From NCBI GenBank assembly GCA_049293015.1, contig JBATSB010000141.1:7327-71326 (forward strand): a stretch of 64,000 nucleotides of DNA, in the 5' to 3' direction. The position numbers and the translations under genes were made by a program. This document shows positions 55,305 through 63,728 of the stretch, piece after piece. The stretch's first letter is position 1; each line of letters begins with the position of its first letter. Under the pieces are notes generated by a model, which had not been told where the DNA came from, made no database searches, and worked only from the letters and a program-made list of their open reading frames with translations. This stretch comes from UBA2330 sp049293015 (lineage in GTDB: Bacteria > Bacteroidota > Ignavibacteria > Tepidaquicellales > Tepidaquicellaceae).

Positions 55305-57824
55305 TTGAATCCGATCTTAAGAAATATTCTCGGTTTTATCATTCTCCTGATAATTGTACTTGTCTCAATAGGTATCCTGTTTAATAATCTTACAAAAAAA
55401 TCCTATTATGACGAGTCTGGTACTTTTAAAGTGAACGGCATTACGGGAAATGTAAATGTTTATATGACCGAACTCGGAGTGCCGCACATTTATGCGCAGA
55501 ATGAAGATGACATGTATTTTACACTTGGAGTAATGCATGCGCGCGATCGTTTGTGGCAGATGGATCTTTACAGAAGAATAGCCGAAGGAAGACTTTCGGA
55601 AATACTGGGAAAGAATTTACTCGAGTATGATATTCTATTCCGCACCTTAGCCATTGATAAAAATTCCCGCTATCAATATGACAAACTTTCTTTCAAATCA
55701 AAATCAATTCTTAATTCATATTCCGCAGGCATAAATTATTTTATTGATAAAAATTCCTCACGGCTGCCACTTGAGTTCGACATTCTTAATTACAAACCTG
55801 ATCAGTGGAAACCTGAACATTCACTTATGATCTTAAAGCTAATGGCATGGGAGCTCAATCTTTCGTGGTACACTGATGTCATGTTCGGTGAGATCGTCAA
55901 AAAATTTGGCATCGATAACGCTAAATACTTTTTTCCTGATTATCCGGAAGATGCACCTTTCATAGTAAAAGATGATGAGTCAAAGATCAAATCTGATTCA
56001 ACTAAAAAATCTGCTACATCACCTGTTTCAGATTTATTTAAAACAAAAAATTACGGAGATATCTCAACACTCGGAAAAGAATATTTTCAATCTTCATTAA
56101 ATTTCAGAAAATTTTTCGGGACGGAAGGTACTCATATCGGAAGTAACTCATGGGTCATTTCAGGAAGTAAAACTGAAACAGGAAAACCTATCCTCGCCAA
56201 TGATCCTCATCTCGCTTTGCAGGTTCCGTCGAAATGGTATGAGGTCAGCTTATTTAATGAACAAAAAAAATTCAGCATCTGCGGATTTTCCATACCGGGT
56301 GTACCGGGCATTGCCATCGGTCACAATGACATGATCTCTTGGGGACTTACAAATCTGATGTGCGACGATTCTGATTTTTATATTCTCAAAAGAGATTCTT
56401 CCGTCAGCAGTAAATACATTTACAGAAATACTGCCTTCGGACTCGACAGTACTGTAGAAAGCATTAAGATCAAAGATGAAAATGATGAGTATGTGATTAC
56501 CGTTTACTCCACTGTCCTCGGACCCATAGTTTCAGGGCTTGGTACAACAGGTTTTCTGAATAAGCAAAAATTCAATACTGAAAATGAAAACGAATTTTTA
56601 ACTTTTAAATGGACTGGTTATGAATACAGCGATGAGATAGAAGCATTTTATAAATTAAATAATGCCGGCAACTGGGATGAGTTCAGAGATGGTCTAAAGA
56701 CTTACGGTGCACCTGCTCTGAATTTTGTCTATGCTGACACTTCAGGAAATATCGGCTACAGATCTGCAGGTCTTATTCCCATTAGAAATTTTTCCGAAAG
56801 TGAATATCCGCCTTACACTCCTCAGAATTCAGAAGCACTGTGGACAGGATTTGTTCCGTTTGATGAAATGCCTGAATCTGTAAATCCTGAAGCCGGGTAT
56901 ATTGTCACCGCAAATAATAAACCTAAAAAAGATTACAAATATTATATCTCTAATCTCTATGAACCTCCGTACAGAGCTGAACGCATAGAGGAACTGATCA
57001 AAAGTATTCCATTGGTCAATGAAGATGAAACTAAAAAAATACAGCGGGATGTGTACAGCATTCAGGCGAAAGAATTTTGCGAATTTCTTTTTGAAGCATT
57101 TGGTGATTCGACAGACATTACACCTGACATAAAATCATATTTAGATATTTTAAAACAATGGGATTATGAATTCAGACTATCCAGTACAGGCGCGAGTATC
57201 TTTGCAATGTTCGAAGTACAGCTCTATAAAAATCTTTATCAGAATGAACTTGGCAGTGAACTGTTTCAGAATTATCTCTATCTGAAAAATGTCCCTGTCA
57301 GGAATACTTCAAAACTTCTTAAACTTACATCATCTTTTCTTTTTGAAAATAATGTCATAAAAAGACAGATAATCAGAAGAAGTTTTTATGAAGCTGTATC
57401 TGCTCTCATTGCAAAATACGGAAATGATCCTGCGGGTTGGAGATGGGAATTAATGCATGACGTGTATATGAAACATCCGCTGGGCATCGTTCCTGAATTC
57501 AGCTCCATGCTGAATATCGGACCTTTCAGTATTGGCGGTAACGGTACTACTATAAATAATCTCGAATACAGTTTTTCAAAAGCACTTGCAGATCAGAGAT
57601 TCGAAAGCTATCTCGGTCCTTCGATGAGAATGATTTCCAATCTTAATTCTATAAAAAATTATCTTTCCATTTTACCGACAGGTCAGTCGGGTCAGCCTAT
57701 CAACAGGAACTACAACGACCAGGCAAGACTCTGGCTCAATGGTGATTATAAAAAAGTAACTACGGATTTTACTGAACTGAAAAAAGATAATCTGAAGATG
57801 CTGAGCTTTGAACCCGGAGAATGA
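55305..57824 (+). CDS. Penicillin acylase-family Ntn hydrolase
   Basis: 839 residues from a TTG start, with an N-terminal membrane helix or signal (about 5-25). The new N-terminus made by self-cleavage is expected at Ser280 in THIGSNSWVISGS, followed by ILANDPHL, as in the S45 peptidase family. The small subunit lies before it (VNVYMTELGVPHIYAQN, GVMHARDRLWQMDLYRR) and the large one after. Such enzymes cut amide bonds, including acyl-homoserine lactones or beta-lactam side chains; the substrate here is unknown. Periplasmic. Confidence 0.9.
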   Translation: MNPILRNILGFIILLIIVLVSIGILFNNLTKKSYYDESGTFKVNGITGNVNVYMTELGVPHIYAQNEDDMYFTLGVMHARDRLWQMDLYRRIAEGRLSEILGKNLLEYDILFRTLAIDKNSRYQYDKLSFKSKSILNSYSAGINYFIDKNSSRLPLEFDILNYKPDQWKPEHSLMILKLMAWELNLSWYTDVMFGEIVKKFGIDNAKYFFPDYPEDAPFIVKDDESKIKSDSTKKSATSPVSDLFKTKNYGDISTLGKEYFQSSLNFRKFFGTEGTHIGSNSWVISGSKTETGKPILANDPHLALQVPSKWYEVSLFNEQKKFSICGFSIPGVPGIAIGHNDMISWGLTNLMCDDSDFYILKRDSSVSSKYIYRNTAFGLDSTVESIKIKDENDEYVITVYSTVLGPIVSGLGTTGFLNKQKFNTENENEFLTFKWTGYEYSDEIEAFYKLNNAGNWDEFRDGLKTYGAPALNFVYADTSGNIGYRSAGLIPIRNFSESEYPPYTPQNSEALWTGFVPFDEMPESVNPEAGYIVTANNKPKKDYKYYISNLYEPPYRAERIEELIKSIPLVNEDETKKIQRDVYSIQAKEFCEFLFEAFGDSTDITPDIKSYLDILKQWDYEFRLSSTGASIFAMFEVQLYKNLYQNELGSELFQNYLYLKNVPVRNTSKLLKLTSSFLFENNVIKRQIIRRSFYEAVSALIAKYGNDPAGWRWELMHDVYMKHPLGIVPEFSSMLNIGPFSIGGNGTTINNLEYSFSKALADQRFESYLGPSMRMISNLNSIKNYLSILPTGQSGQPINRNYNDQARLWLNGDYKKVTTDFTELKKDNLKMLSFEPGE

Positions 57825-57866
57825 TCTTATTTTCTTGTAAAAAAATTTCTTCATAAAAAAATTCTA

Positions 57867-58697
57867 TTGAACTCCAATCAATCTAAATATGAGAAATACA
57901 GACCAAAGAAATTTCTCGGTCAGAATTTTCTTACTGATGAAAATCTTGCAAAGAAAATTGTAAACTCTCTTGAAATAAAACCTGATGACACTGTAGTAGA
58001 GATCGGTCCGGGACAAGGTGTACTCACGAAATATTTAGTAGGGCTAACAGATGATCTTTTTGCAGTTGAGCTGGACAGACATATAGTAGAAGAATTAAAA
58101 GTAAAATATGAGAATAAACTTCAGCTTATTCATAAGGATTTTTTAAAAGTAAATATAGCGGAAGAAATTTTTTCAAAAAGAAAAAATAAAGGTAAGCTAA
58201 AGATTATTGGCAACATACCTTACAATATCACAACTGAAATCATTTTCAGACTTACCGAAAACAGGTTAATGATATCGGACGCTGTTTTGATGATGCAAAG
58301 GGAAGTCGCACAGAGATTGAGCTCTCCACACGGAAATAAAGATTACGGAATACTTGCCGTGCTCATACAATTATATACCATTCCAAAAATTCTTTTCAAC
58401 GTACCGCCCGAAGCATTCTTCCCAAAACCCCGCGTGACTTCGACTGTCGTTAAATTTAAATTCCCTGAAGACATTCATAAAGAAATTGATTACAAACTTT
58501 TGAGTGAAGTAGTTAAAAAAAGTTTTGGCAAAAGAAGAAAGACCATGAGAAATTCCCTGAAAGAATTCTTTATAGAAAAGGAGATCGAGCAGGATAATAT
58601 TGATTTTGATTTTACAAGAAGACCGGAAAGTCTTTCTATAGGTGAATTTCTGAAGCTGACTGAAAATATTGCAGTGCTTATGAATTCTGTTAAATAA
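57867..58697 (+). CDS. rsmA: 16S rRNA dimethyladenosine transferase
   Basis: A 276-residue KsgA/RsmA protein from a TTG start. KKFLGQNFLTDE is the N-terminal signature; GPGQGVLTKYL is the SAM-binding motif I; NIPYNITTEI is the catalytic NxPY motif; the C-terminal domain includes FGKRRKTMRNSL. It dimethylates two adenines near the 3' end of 16S rRNA, a late check in ribosome assembly. Lies between the two direct copies of repeat module 2. Confidence 0.94.
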   Translation: MNSNQSKYEKYRPKKFLGQNFLTDENLAKKIVNSLEIKPDDTVVEIGPGQGVLTKYLVGLTDDLFAVELDRHIVEELKVKYENKLQLIHKDFLKVNIAEEIFSKRKNKGKLKIIGNIPYNITTEIIFRLTENRLMISDAVLMMQREVAQRLSSPHGNKDYGILAVLIQLYTIPKILFNVPPEAFFPKPRVTSTVVKFKFPEDIHKEIDYKLLSEVVKKSFGKRRKTMRNSLKEFFIEKEIEQDNIDFDFTRRPESLSIGEFLKLTENIAVLMNSVK

Positions 58698-58908
58698 TTT
58701 AATTCAGAAATCTTATAAGTTAATCTGTCGTGATCATGTTCTCAGGCTGTTGGTGGTCAAAAAGTTTGCATAGAAAATAAATTCATAATTCACTTTTAAA
58801 TTGGTAAACTATTTGAAACACCAAAAGCGGCTCAGATATTATTAATGCAAAAGATAACGTAAGCTTATTTATATTTGTTTTCATTTTTTTTGTGTTTAAA
58901 TTTTTTAA
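58698..58908. repeat. Structured intergenic repeat, copy C
   Basis: Between convergent genes. Similarity to copy D begins at about 58705 and includes CTGTCGTGATCATGTTCTCA, then hairpin 2 at 58746-58832 with arms GTGGTCAAAAAGTTTGC and, inverted, AAACTATTTGAAACACC. Hairpin 1 and module 2 are absent, so it is a partial copy. Confidence 0.75.
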
Positions 58909-59934
58909 TTATTTTAACTTTCCTTTCCTGAATAAGACATAATTACACCAATTACAATCTTCTACTAAAGTATAATAATTATTATTTATTTTTTCTATAT
59001 CTTTTATATATCTTGGATCTGATATTTCCCTGCTCCATCTATTTCCGTTCCAGTGAATGTAAAATACTTCATTATGAGATGCTACCGTCATGAAATCATT
59101 CATATCTTTACCTCCGGCGGCATTTGCTATAGAGTATGGTGCCGGACTATTTAAATATTTATAAAATTCATTATTCGAAAAATTGAAAATGCCATCATAA
59201 GAATTGCCAAAAACACTTTTGCCAATTTTCACAGGATAAAATATTAAATCAGCGCTGGAAACAGTTGAATTTATTTTTATCCAGTTATTATTCAAAAATT
59301 CATATACTACAGTCTCTCTGTCACAATTCACCAAACTGGAATCAGGGCAGTTTATTTTAAAGACAATAGCCAGTAATCTCCCGACATTTTCTGTAAACAT
59401 AAACGGAGCATCAGAAGAATCAATTTTATATTTTGTAAAATTAATTCCATTGTAAAGAAAAATCCCTCCTTGAACACCAAGCCAGATCTCATTTGATGAT
59501 CTCACAAGAATTGATATAAACCCCAATGATTGAGAAGTATCACTCGGAGCAGGTATATTCTCATAACCCGATCCATTCCATTTCTCGAGCCTGTAATCAC
59601 CATTAAAATATGAACCAGCAATATAAATATTATTTGGATCAAGACCTCCGACCTCTCTAAACAACATGTCACTTATAATATGCTGTGAATAATTCTTTCC
59701 GTCATAAATAAATATTGACTGATTATCTTTTAAATAAATATGATTGGAATCTAACCCAAAAATCTTACTTGTAGTGTTTGAATACAATGTATCTGTGGTC
59801 CATTCGTATCTCGCACTGTCAAACTGATAATGACCGTCGGGAGCTATCGGAATATCTTCCGTACAACCTGACATAATTATTGATGTCAGAACTAACAAAT
59901 AGAATATCACCTGAACGGATTTTAACTTTTTCAA
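58909..59934 (-). CDS. Lipoprotein with propeller-like repeats, unknown function
   Basis: 341 residues; the lipobox is MSGC (Cys24) after a typical signal. Repeated units of the type GLDSNHIYLKD, GLDPNNIYIAGS, SSNEIWLGVQGG and KDMNDFMTVASHN, each followed by aromatic strands, look like a beta-propeller of the kind common in Ignavibacteria lipoproteins. A CNWC motif lies near the end. No family recognised. It is a single gene with repeat copies C and D on its two sides. Confidence 0.65.
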   Translation of the reverse strand: MKKLKSVQVIFYLLVLTSIIMSGCTEDIPIAPDGHYQFDSARYEWTTDTLYSNTTSKIFGLDSNHIYLKDNQSIFIYDGKNYSQHIISDMLFREVGGLDPNNIYIAGSYFNGDYRLEKWNGSGYENIPAPSDTSQSLGFISILVRSSNEIWLGVQGGIFLYNGINFTKYKIDSSDAPFMFTENVGRLLAIVFKINCPDSSLVNCDRETVVYEFLNNNWIKINSTVSSADLIFYPVKIGKSVFGNSYDGIFNFSNNEFYKYLNSPAPYSIANAAGGKDMNDFMTVASHNEVFYIHWNGNRWSREISDPRYIKDIEKINNNYYTLVEDCNWCNYVLFRKGKLK

Positions 59935-60438
59935 TTTGATAAATGCAGTTAAATTAATGTAAATAAAATTTCGGAATTGGATCTATCATGATTATTTTCT
60001 GTATGATTGCGGTCGCACAATTAATTTAATTTTAACAGTTCCGGTCCCTTTATTTTTCGGACGCGATGTTGATTTTTGTCGGAGCTCTGATCATATTGTA
60101 TTTCGAACCGCTGTTAATGTTCCAAAAAGTTTTGGTGTAAATTTTGAATTTAAAATTTTATTCAGTAAACTTTTTGGCCACCAACAGCAAAGTCTGCTGT
60201 TAAGAAATTCTAATCTAAAATTTTGATCTGTCTCATTATAATTTGAGAAAATTGACTGAATTTAGAAATTTTATAAGTTCATCTGTCGAGATCATGTTCT
60301 CAGGCTGTTGGTGGTCAAAAAGTCTGCATAGAAATAAAATTCAAAATTCACTTTTAGATTCGCAAACTTTTTGAAACACAAATAGTGACTCACATAAAAG
60401 TAGCCAAATTAATTGCATAAGTTTTTGTTTTTAAGAAT

Positions 60439-60582
60439 CCCGCCTGTAATATATTGCCGTTAAGAATTCTTGAGAAATTGAAAAAATAAAATATCCTTGT
60501 CTGAGAAATTTGCGAAGCAAATTTTGAGTTGGATATTTTATTTCAATTTCGAAAAGAATTTAGGCAATTTATTACCAGCGGG
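60439..60582. repeat. 144-base near-palindrome, copy D
   Basis: Outer arms CCCGCCTGTAATATATTGCC and GGCAATTTATTACCAGCGGG pair at 17 of 20 places. Inner blocks are the same as in copy B, with apical loop CGAAG between AAATTTG and CAAATTT and a 3-base A bulge in the 5' arm. Outermost pair C-G is kept here but broken in copy B. Confidence 0.85.
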
Positions 60583-60595
60583 CGACTTTTCTTTG

Positions 60596-60627
60596 TTACT
60601 TTCTTTTGGTCGTTCAAAAGAAAGTAA
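60596..60627. repeat. Hairpin after the near-palindrome, copy D
   Basis: Perfect 13-bp arms TTACTTTCTTTTG and CAAAAGAAAGTAA around loop GTCGTT. Compared with copy B, one T-A pair is C-G here and one G-C pair is added next to the loop; all changes keep pairing. Confidence 0.85.
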
Positions 60628-60685
60628 GTAGAAAAGATTGAATCTTGAATATTGAAGTGAAACGTTGTATTCAATTAAAAATCAA

Positions 60686-61135
60686 TTACCTTTTCACATC
60701 AAAAAAACTCCTCAAAATCTCCCGGCACTTATCATCAAGAATTCCACCGATCACATTGCAATTATGATTTAGCTGTTTATTATTTGTAATGTTCATCACA
60801 CTTCCGCAGGCACCGCTTTTATTATCAAATGCCCCGAAGTAAAGATTCTCAATCTTTGAAAGAACTATCGCTCCCGCACACATTGCACACGGTTCGAGAG
60901 TTACGTACATATTGCATCCGACGAGCTGTTTTGACTGCAGATATTCCGCTGCTGAAGTGATCGCAATTATCTCCGCGTGTGCAGTCGGATCTTTCAGCGT
61001 CTCGATCTGATTATGAGCTTTTGCAATTATCGTATTTTGAAATACTATCACACAGCCGACGGGGATCTCCTGTTCCTCATATGCCGTCTCCGCTTCCCTG
61101 TATGCATAGTTCATAAATGTGTCGTGTCCGTTCAT
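60686..61135 (-). CDS. tadA: tRNA-specific adenosine deaminase
   Basis: 149 residues of the cytidine/deoxycytidylate deaminase fold. Zinc and catalytic residues are in TAHAEIIAI (His, Glu) and LEPCAMCAGAI (two Cys). It converts A34 to inosine in tRNA-Arg(ACG). It is the last gene of a minus-strand run with an unknown membrane protein 10 bases upstream. The stop lies 46 bases from the end of repeat copy D. Confidence 0.92.
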   Translation of the reverse strand: MNGHDTFMNYAYREAETAYEEQEIPVGCVIVFQNTIIAKAHNQIETLKDPTAHAEIIAITSAAEYLQSKQLVGCNMYVTLEPCAMCAGAIVLSKIENLYFGAFDNKSGACGSVMNITNNKQLNHNCNVIGGILDDKCREILRSFFDVKR

Positions 61136-61145
61136 TTTAATATTA

Positions 61146-62246
61146 TTAATTTTTAACAGATAATGTGTCTTTCTCTAATGCCGGATTCTGATCGCTGATC
61201 AACTTTACAGCTTCATTGATGCTGATGAATTTATAACCGGGCTTTTTTAATTCTTCTGTTCTGTTTTCAAATTCTGTGAAATCCTTTTCAGTAAAACTTA
61301 CTGTATAGAACTGGACTTTAATTCCTTTATCAGAATTCCTTTTTATCTCTTCAAAAAGTTTACTGACTTTATTCTCTTCTGTTTTGATTGATTTAAATAA
61401 TGTATCACTGAATACAGTAAAATTATTTTTCTTAAACTCCGAACTTATCTTTTCCGCAAACTCTTTCATTCCTTTTGGATAATAAAGTACTACACCTGAG
61501 ACTCCCGGAAAATTTACCGCTGCTGTTCTGACTTTTTGTCTGATTACATTTTCTTTCATCTCAGTTCTGAAATCTGAAGTAATGTCATCATCATTCCCAA
61601 TATAAAATTTCAGAAGATAATTTTTGCTGTTATCAATTATCATCGACTGATAATCTGCTTTGTCATTTCCAATCGGCAAAAAGACAGAAAATTTTTCAAC
61701 TGACTTTATAATAATTTCAGCATTCTGATAATCAATATATTCAATGCTGTCAAGTACTATTGCTGTTTCGGAAATGTTGCGGCTAATGTCTTTTGAATAA
61801 ACAAAATTAAGTTTGGCATATCTTGTCTGCAAACTATCCTTCACCTGAAAGATCTCTATCATAATATCTTTTGAGCGCGGGTCTTCTAAAGTCTTTGAAA
61901 CGAATCCGTTCTTTTCGAGATAGTTTGTAATGTCAAGATTCAGATTGATGGTTTGAATATCAACAGGAATACGAATTGATTGAGCAAAGGCAAGACCTTT
62001 ATCTCCGGAGATATTTACTTTATTCTCAGGTACTTTGATCTTCCATTCTTCTTTTATTCCAAATGAATATATGATCGAATCTATATCCTTTTTGAATTTA
62101 TCCGGAGTCATAGCTGCCTTTTTCTCTAATGAATTATCAACTGCATCTATATCAAGTTCAGTATTTAGAAAAATAAAAGTAAGAATGACCAGTACAATTC
62201 CAAGCCCTGTTATCAGTAATATTTTATACTTTTCGTTCTTTGCCAT
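61146..62246 (-). CDS. Single-pass membrane protein of unknown function
   Basis: 366 residues with one N-terminal helix (ILLITGLGIVLVILTFIFLN) and a large outward-facing domain. The part from about residue 240 (FPGVSGVVLYYPKGMKEFAEK, then IKVQFYTVSF and KPGYKFISINEAVKLI) vaguely recalls divergent polysaccharide deacetylases (YibQ-like), but catalytic residues are not evident, so I do not assign it. Spacing of 12 and 10 bases to the neighbours indicates an operon with the aldo/keto reductase and tadA. Confidence 0.65.
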   Translation of the reverse strand: MAKNEKYKILLITGLGIVLVILTFIFLNTELDIDAVDNSLEKKAAMTPDKFKKDIDSIIYSFGIKEEWKIKVPENKVNISGDKGLAFAQSIRIPVDIQTINLNLDITNYLEKNGFVSKTLEDPRSKDIMIEIFQVKDSLQTRYAKLNFVYSKDISRNISETAIVLDSIEYIDYQNAEIIIKSVEKFSVFLPIGNDKADYQSMIIDNSKNYLLKFYIGNDDDITSDFRTEMKENVIRQKVRTAAVNFPGVSGVVLYYPKGMKEFAEKISSEFKKNNFTVFSDTLFKSIKTEENKVSKLFEEIKRNSDKGIKVQFYTVSFTEKDFTEFENRTEELKKPGYKFISINEAVKLISDQNPALEKDTLSVKN

Positions 62247-62258
62247 TTATTCTCAATT

Positions 62259-63728
62259 TTAACTTATCTCCATTACATTTTCTTCTGTCTCGATCTTCAA
62301 AGATACATATTTAATTATCTCCTCAGCATTACCAATCTTCTCAAGATTAATAACTTTCAAAAGATCATCTGCATATTCAGATTTAGTCATACCTGCTAGT
62401 ACACAGTCCAAACCTTTAACTGAGATCAGGATCAGAGCAGCTTTTTGTGAAAGTGTAAGTGAATGATATTCTGGAGAGAGTTTTTCATTAATGAGTTTAT
62501 TTATAAAACGGCTTCGCTTATCCGCACGAAGTTTATAATAATTTCCTGTAAACTTCAAAAGCAGGTAAACATTCTGAATGTAGTTATTAAAAAATTCCTT
62601 AGCTCCTTCATCACTGATATTCTTTTCAAAAAAGTCTTGAAGCATATTTATCCTCGGCGCAAAGAGTTGTCTGATCAGGTCATTGAAATGTTCGATGCTT
62701 CCGAAAAATTTCCAATTCTCTTCGATCTGACTGCCTGTGATGAGATTGCTCTTTAATTTTTTATAATCTTCTTCTCCAAGTTCATCCACAGAAAGTTTTT
62801 CACTTAGCATATCCTCTTCCAATAACTTCACAAGTTTTATCTGCTTTATAAAATCTTTTTCTTCAAATGCATCTGCTTTAAATTCTGTCAGTCTTACGAG
62901 ACCTTTTGAAGTGATAGCATTCAGAGGTCTGTTGATCAGGACTTTCAAGTTTTTTTCCGCTGCAAATTCCAAAACTGTCTTTGTTTTATTTTCCTGATTC
63001 TTATTTCTGACTGCACCTGCTTCAAATAAATTAAGAGGAAGCTGGATCATTTTAAATCTGTTATTTTCAGAAATTGAATTTGCAATTTCATAAATCTTTT
63101 CCAATGAAGTAAAAGATCTTTCATCTGAATAAGACGGAAAAGTATTTGAAGAGATCCCATAAAATTTAATTTCTCCCGAGTCACATTTTTCTTCAAGAAA
63201 ACGAAATGCTTTTTCAATTCTTTTATAGTATTCTTCACGTGAACTTTCTAAGTCAGAATTATTTGATGTAGCATGATTAAGATAATATTCAGGATTGTGT
63301 AAAAGATAATAATCTATATAAGGAGTGTTCAGTCTTTCAAACTGTCTCTTCAGCTGATCTTCAATGAAGTCAGGAGAAATGCAGTGCCAGAGCCTGTCTG
63401 ACTCTTCGACTACTTCTTCGAAATAAATACCTTCCTCTTTTTTCTGTTTAAGTTCGGCAAGAAGTTTCCCCTGAATGTAACCGCCTTTTGTAACTATGAA
63501 AAGGTCTTCTCTTTTCAGCTTACCTTCTTTGATCAGATCATTAACTACTTTACCGACGAGAACTTCACTTCCTCCCACGGAATAGTTAGAAGAAGTATCG
63601 ATGAGATTCACGCCTGATGTAAGAGCTTTATAAAGAGAGTCGTAATGCTCCTGAATTTTGTCACTGATACGGTAACATCCGAAACCAATCTCAGAAAAAG
63701 TATTTGTCATAAAAATTTTATCAGGCAA
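62259..63728 (-). CDS. Aldo/keto reductase with long C-terminal extension
   Basis: 489 residues from TTG at 63728, or 483 from the ATG at 63710 (MTNTFSEIGFG). The AKR barrel has GFGCYRI, LIDTSSNYSVGGSE (Asp, Tyr), FIVTKGGY (Lys) and YYLLHNPEYY (His), a complete tetrad. About 150-200 residues beyond the usual 300-330 follow; ALILISVKGLDCVLAGMTKSEY near the end resembles the normal AKR end, so the extra length is an insert (about residues 290-400) rather than a tail. Substrate unknown; NADPH use is by family. Confidence 0.85.
   Translation of the reverse strand: MPDKIFMTNTFSEIGFGCYRISDKIQEHYDSLYKALTSGVNLIDTSSNYSVGGSEVLVGKVVNDLIKEGKLKREDLFIVTKGGYIQGKLLAELKQKKEEGIYFEEVVEESDRLWHCISPDFIEDQLKRQFERLNTPYIDYYLLHNPEYYLNHATSNNSDLESSREEYYKRIEKAFRFLEEKCDSGEIKFYGISSNTFPSYSDERSFTSLEKIYEIANSISENNRFKMIQLPLNLFEAGAVRNKNQENKTKTVLEFAAEKNLKVLINRPLNAITSKGLVRLTEFKADAFEEKDFIKQIKLVKLLEEDMLSEKLSVDELGEEDYKKLKSNLITGSQIEENWKFFGSIEHFNDLIRQLFAPRINMLQDFFEKNISDEGAKEFFNNYIQNVYLLLKFTGNYYKLRADKRSRFINKLINEKLSPEYHSLTLSQKAALILISVKGLDCVLAGMTKSEYADDLLKVINLEKIGNAEEIIKYVSLKIETEENVMEIS

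Larger units (their letters stand above)
59935..60685. repeat. 751-base gap with structured repeat, copy D (both modules)
   Basis: Module 1 (60110-60392) has hairpin 1 (60110-60188) and hairpin 2 (60303-60391). Module 2 (60411-60640) has the 144-base near-palindrome (60439-60582) and a 13-bp hairpin (60596-60627). The first 175 bases hold the promoter region of the minus-strand lipoprotein gene. No coding region is seen. Confidence 0.85.
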
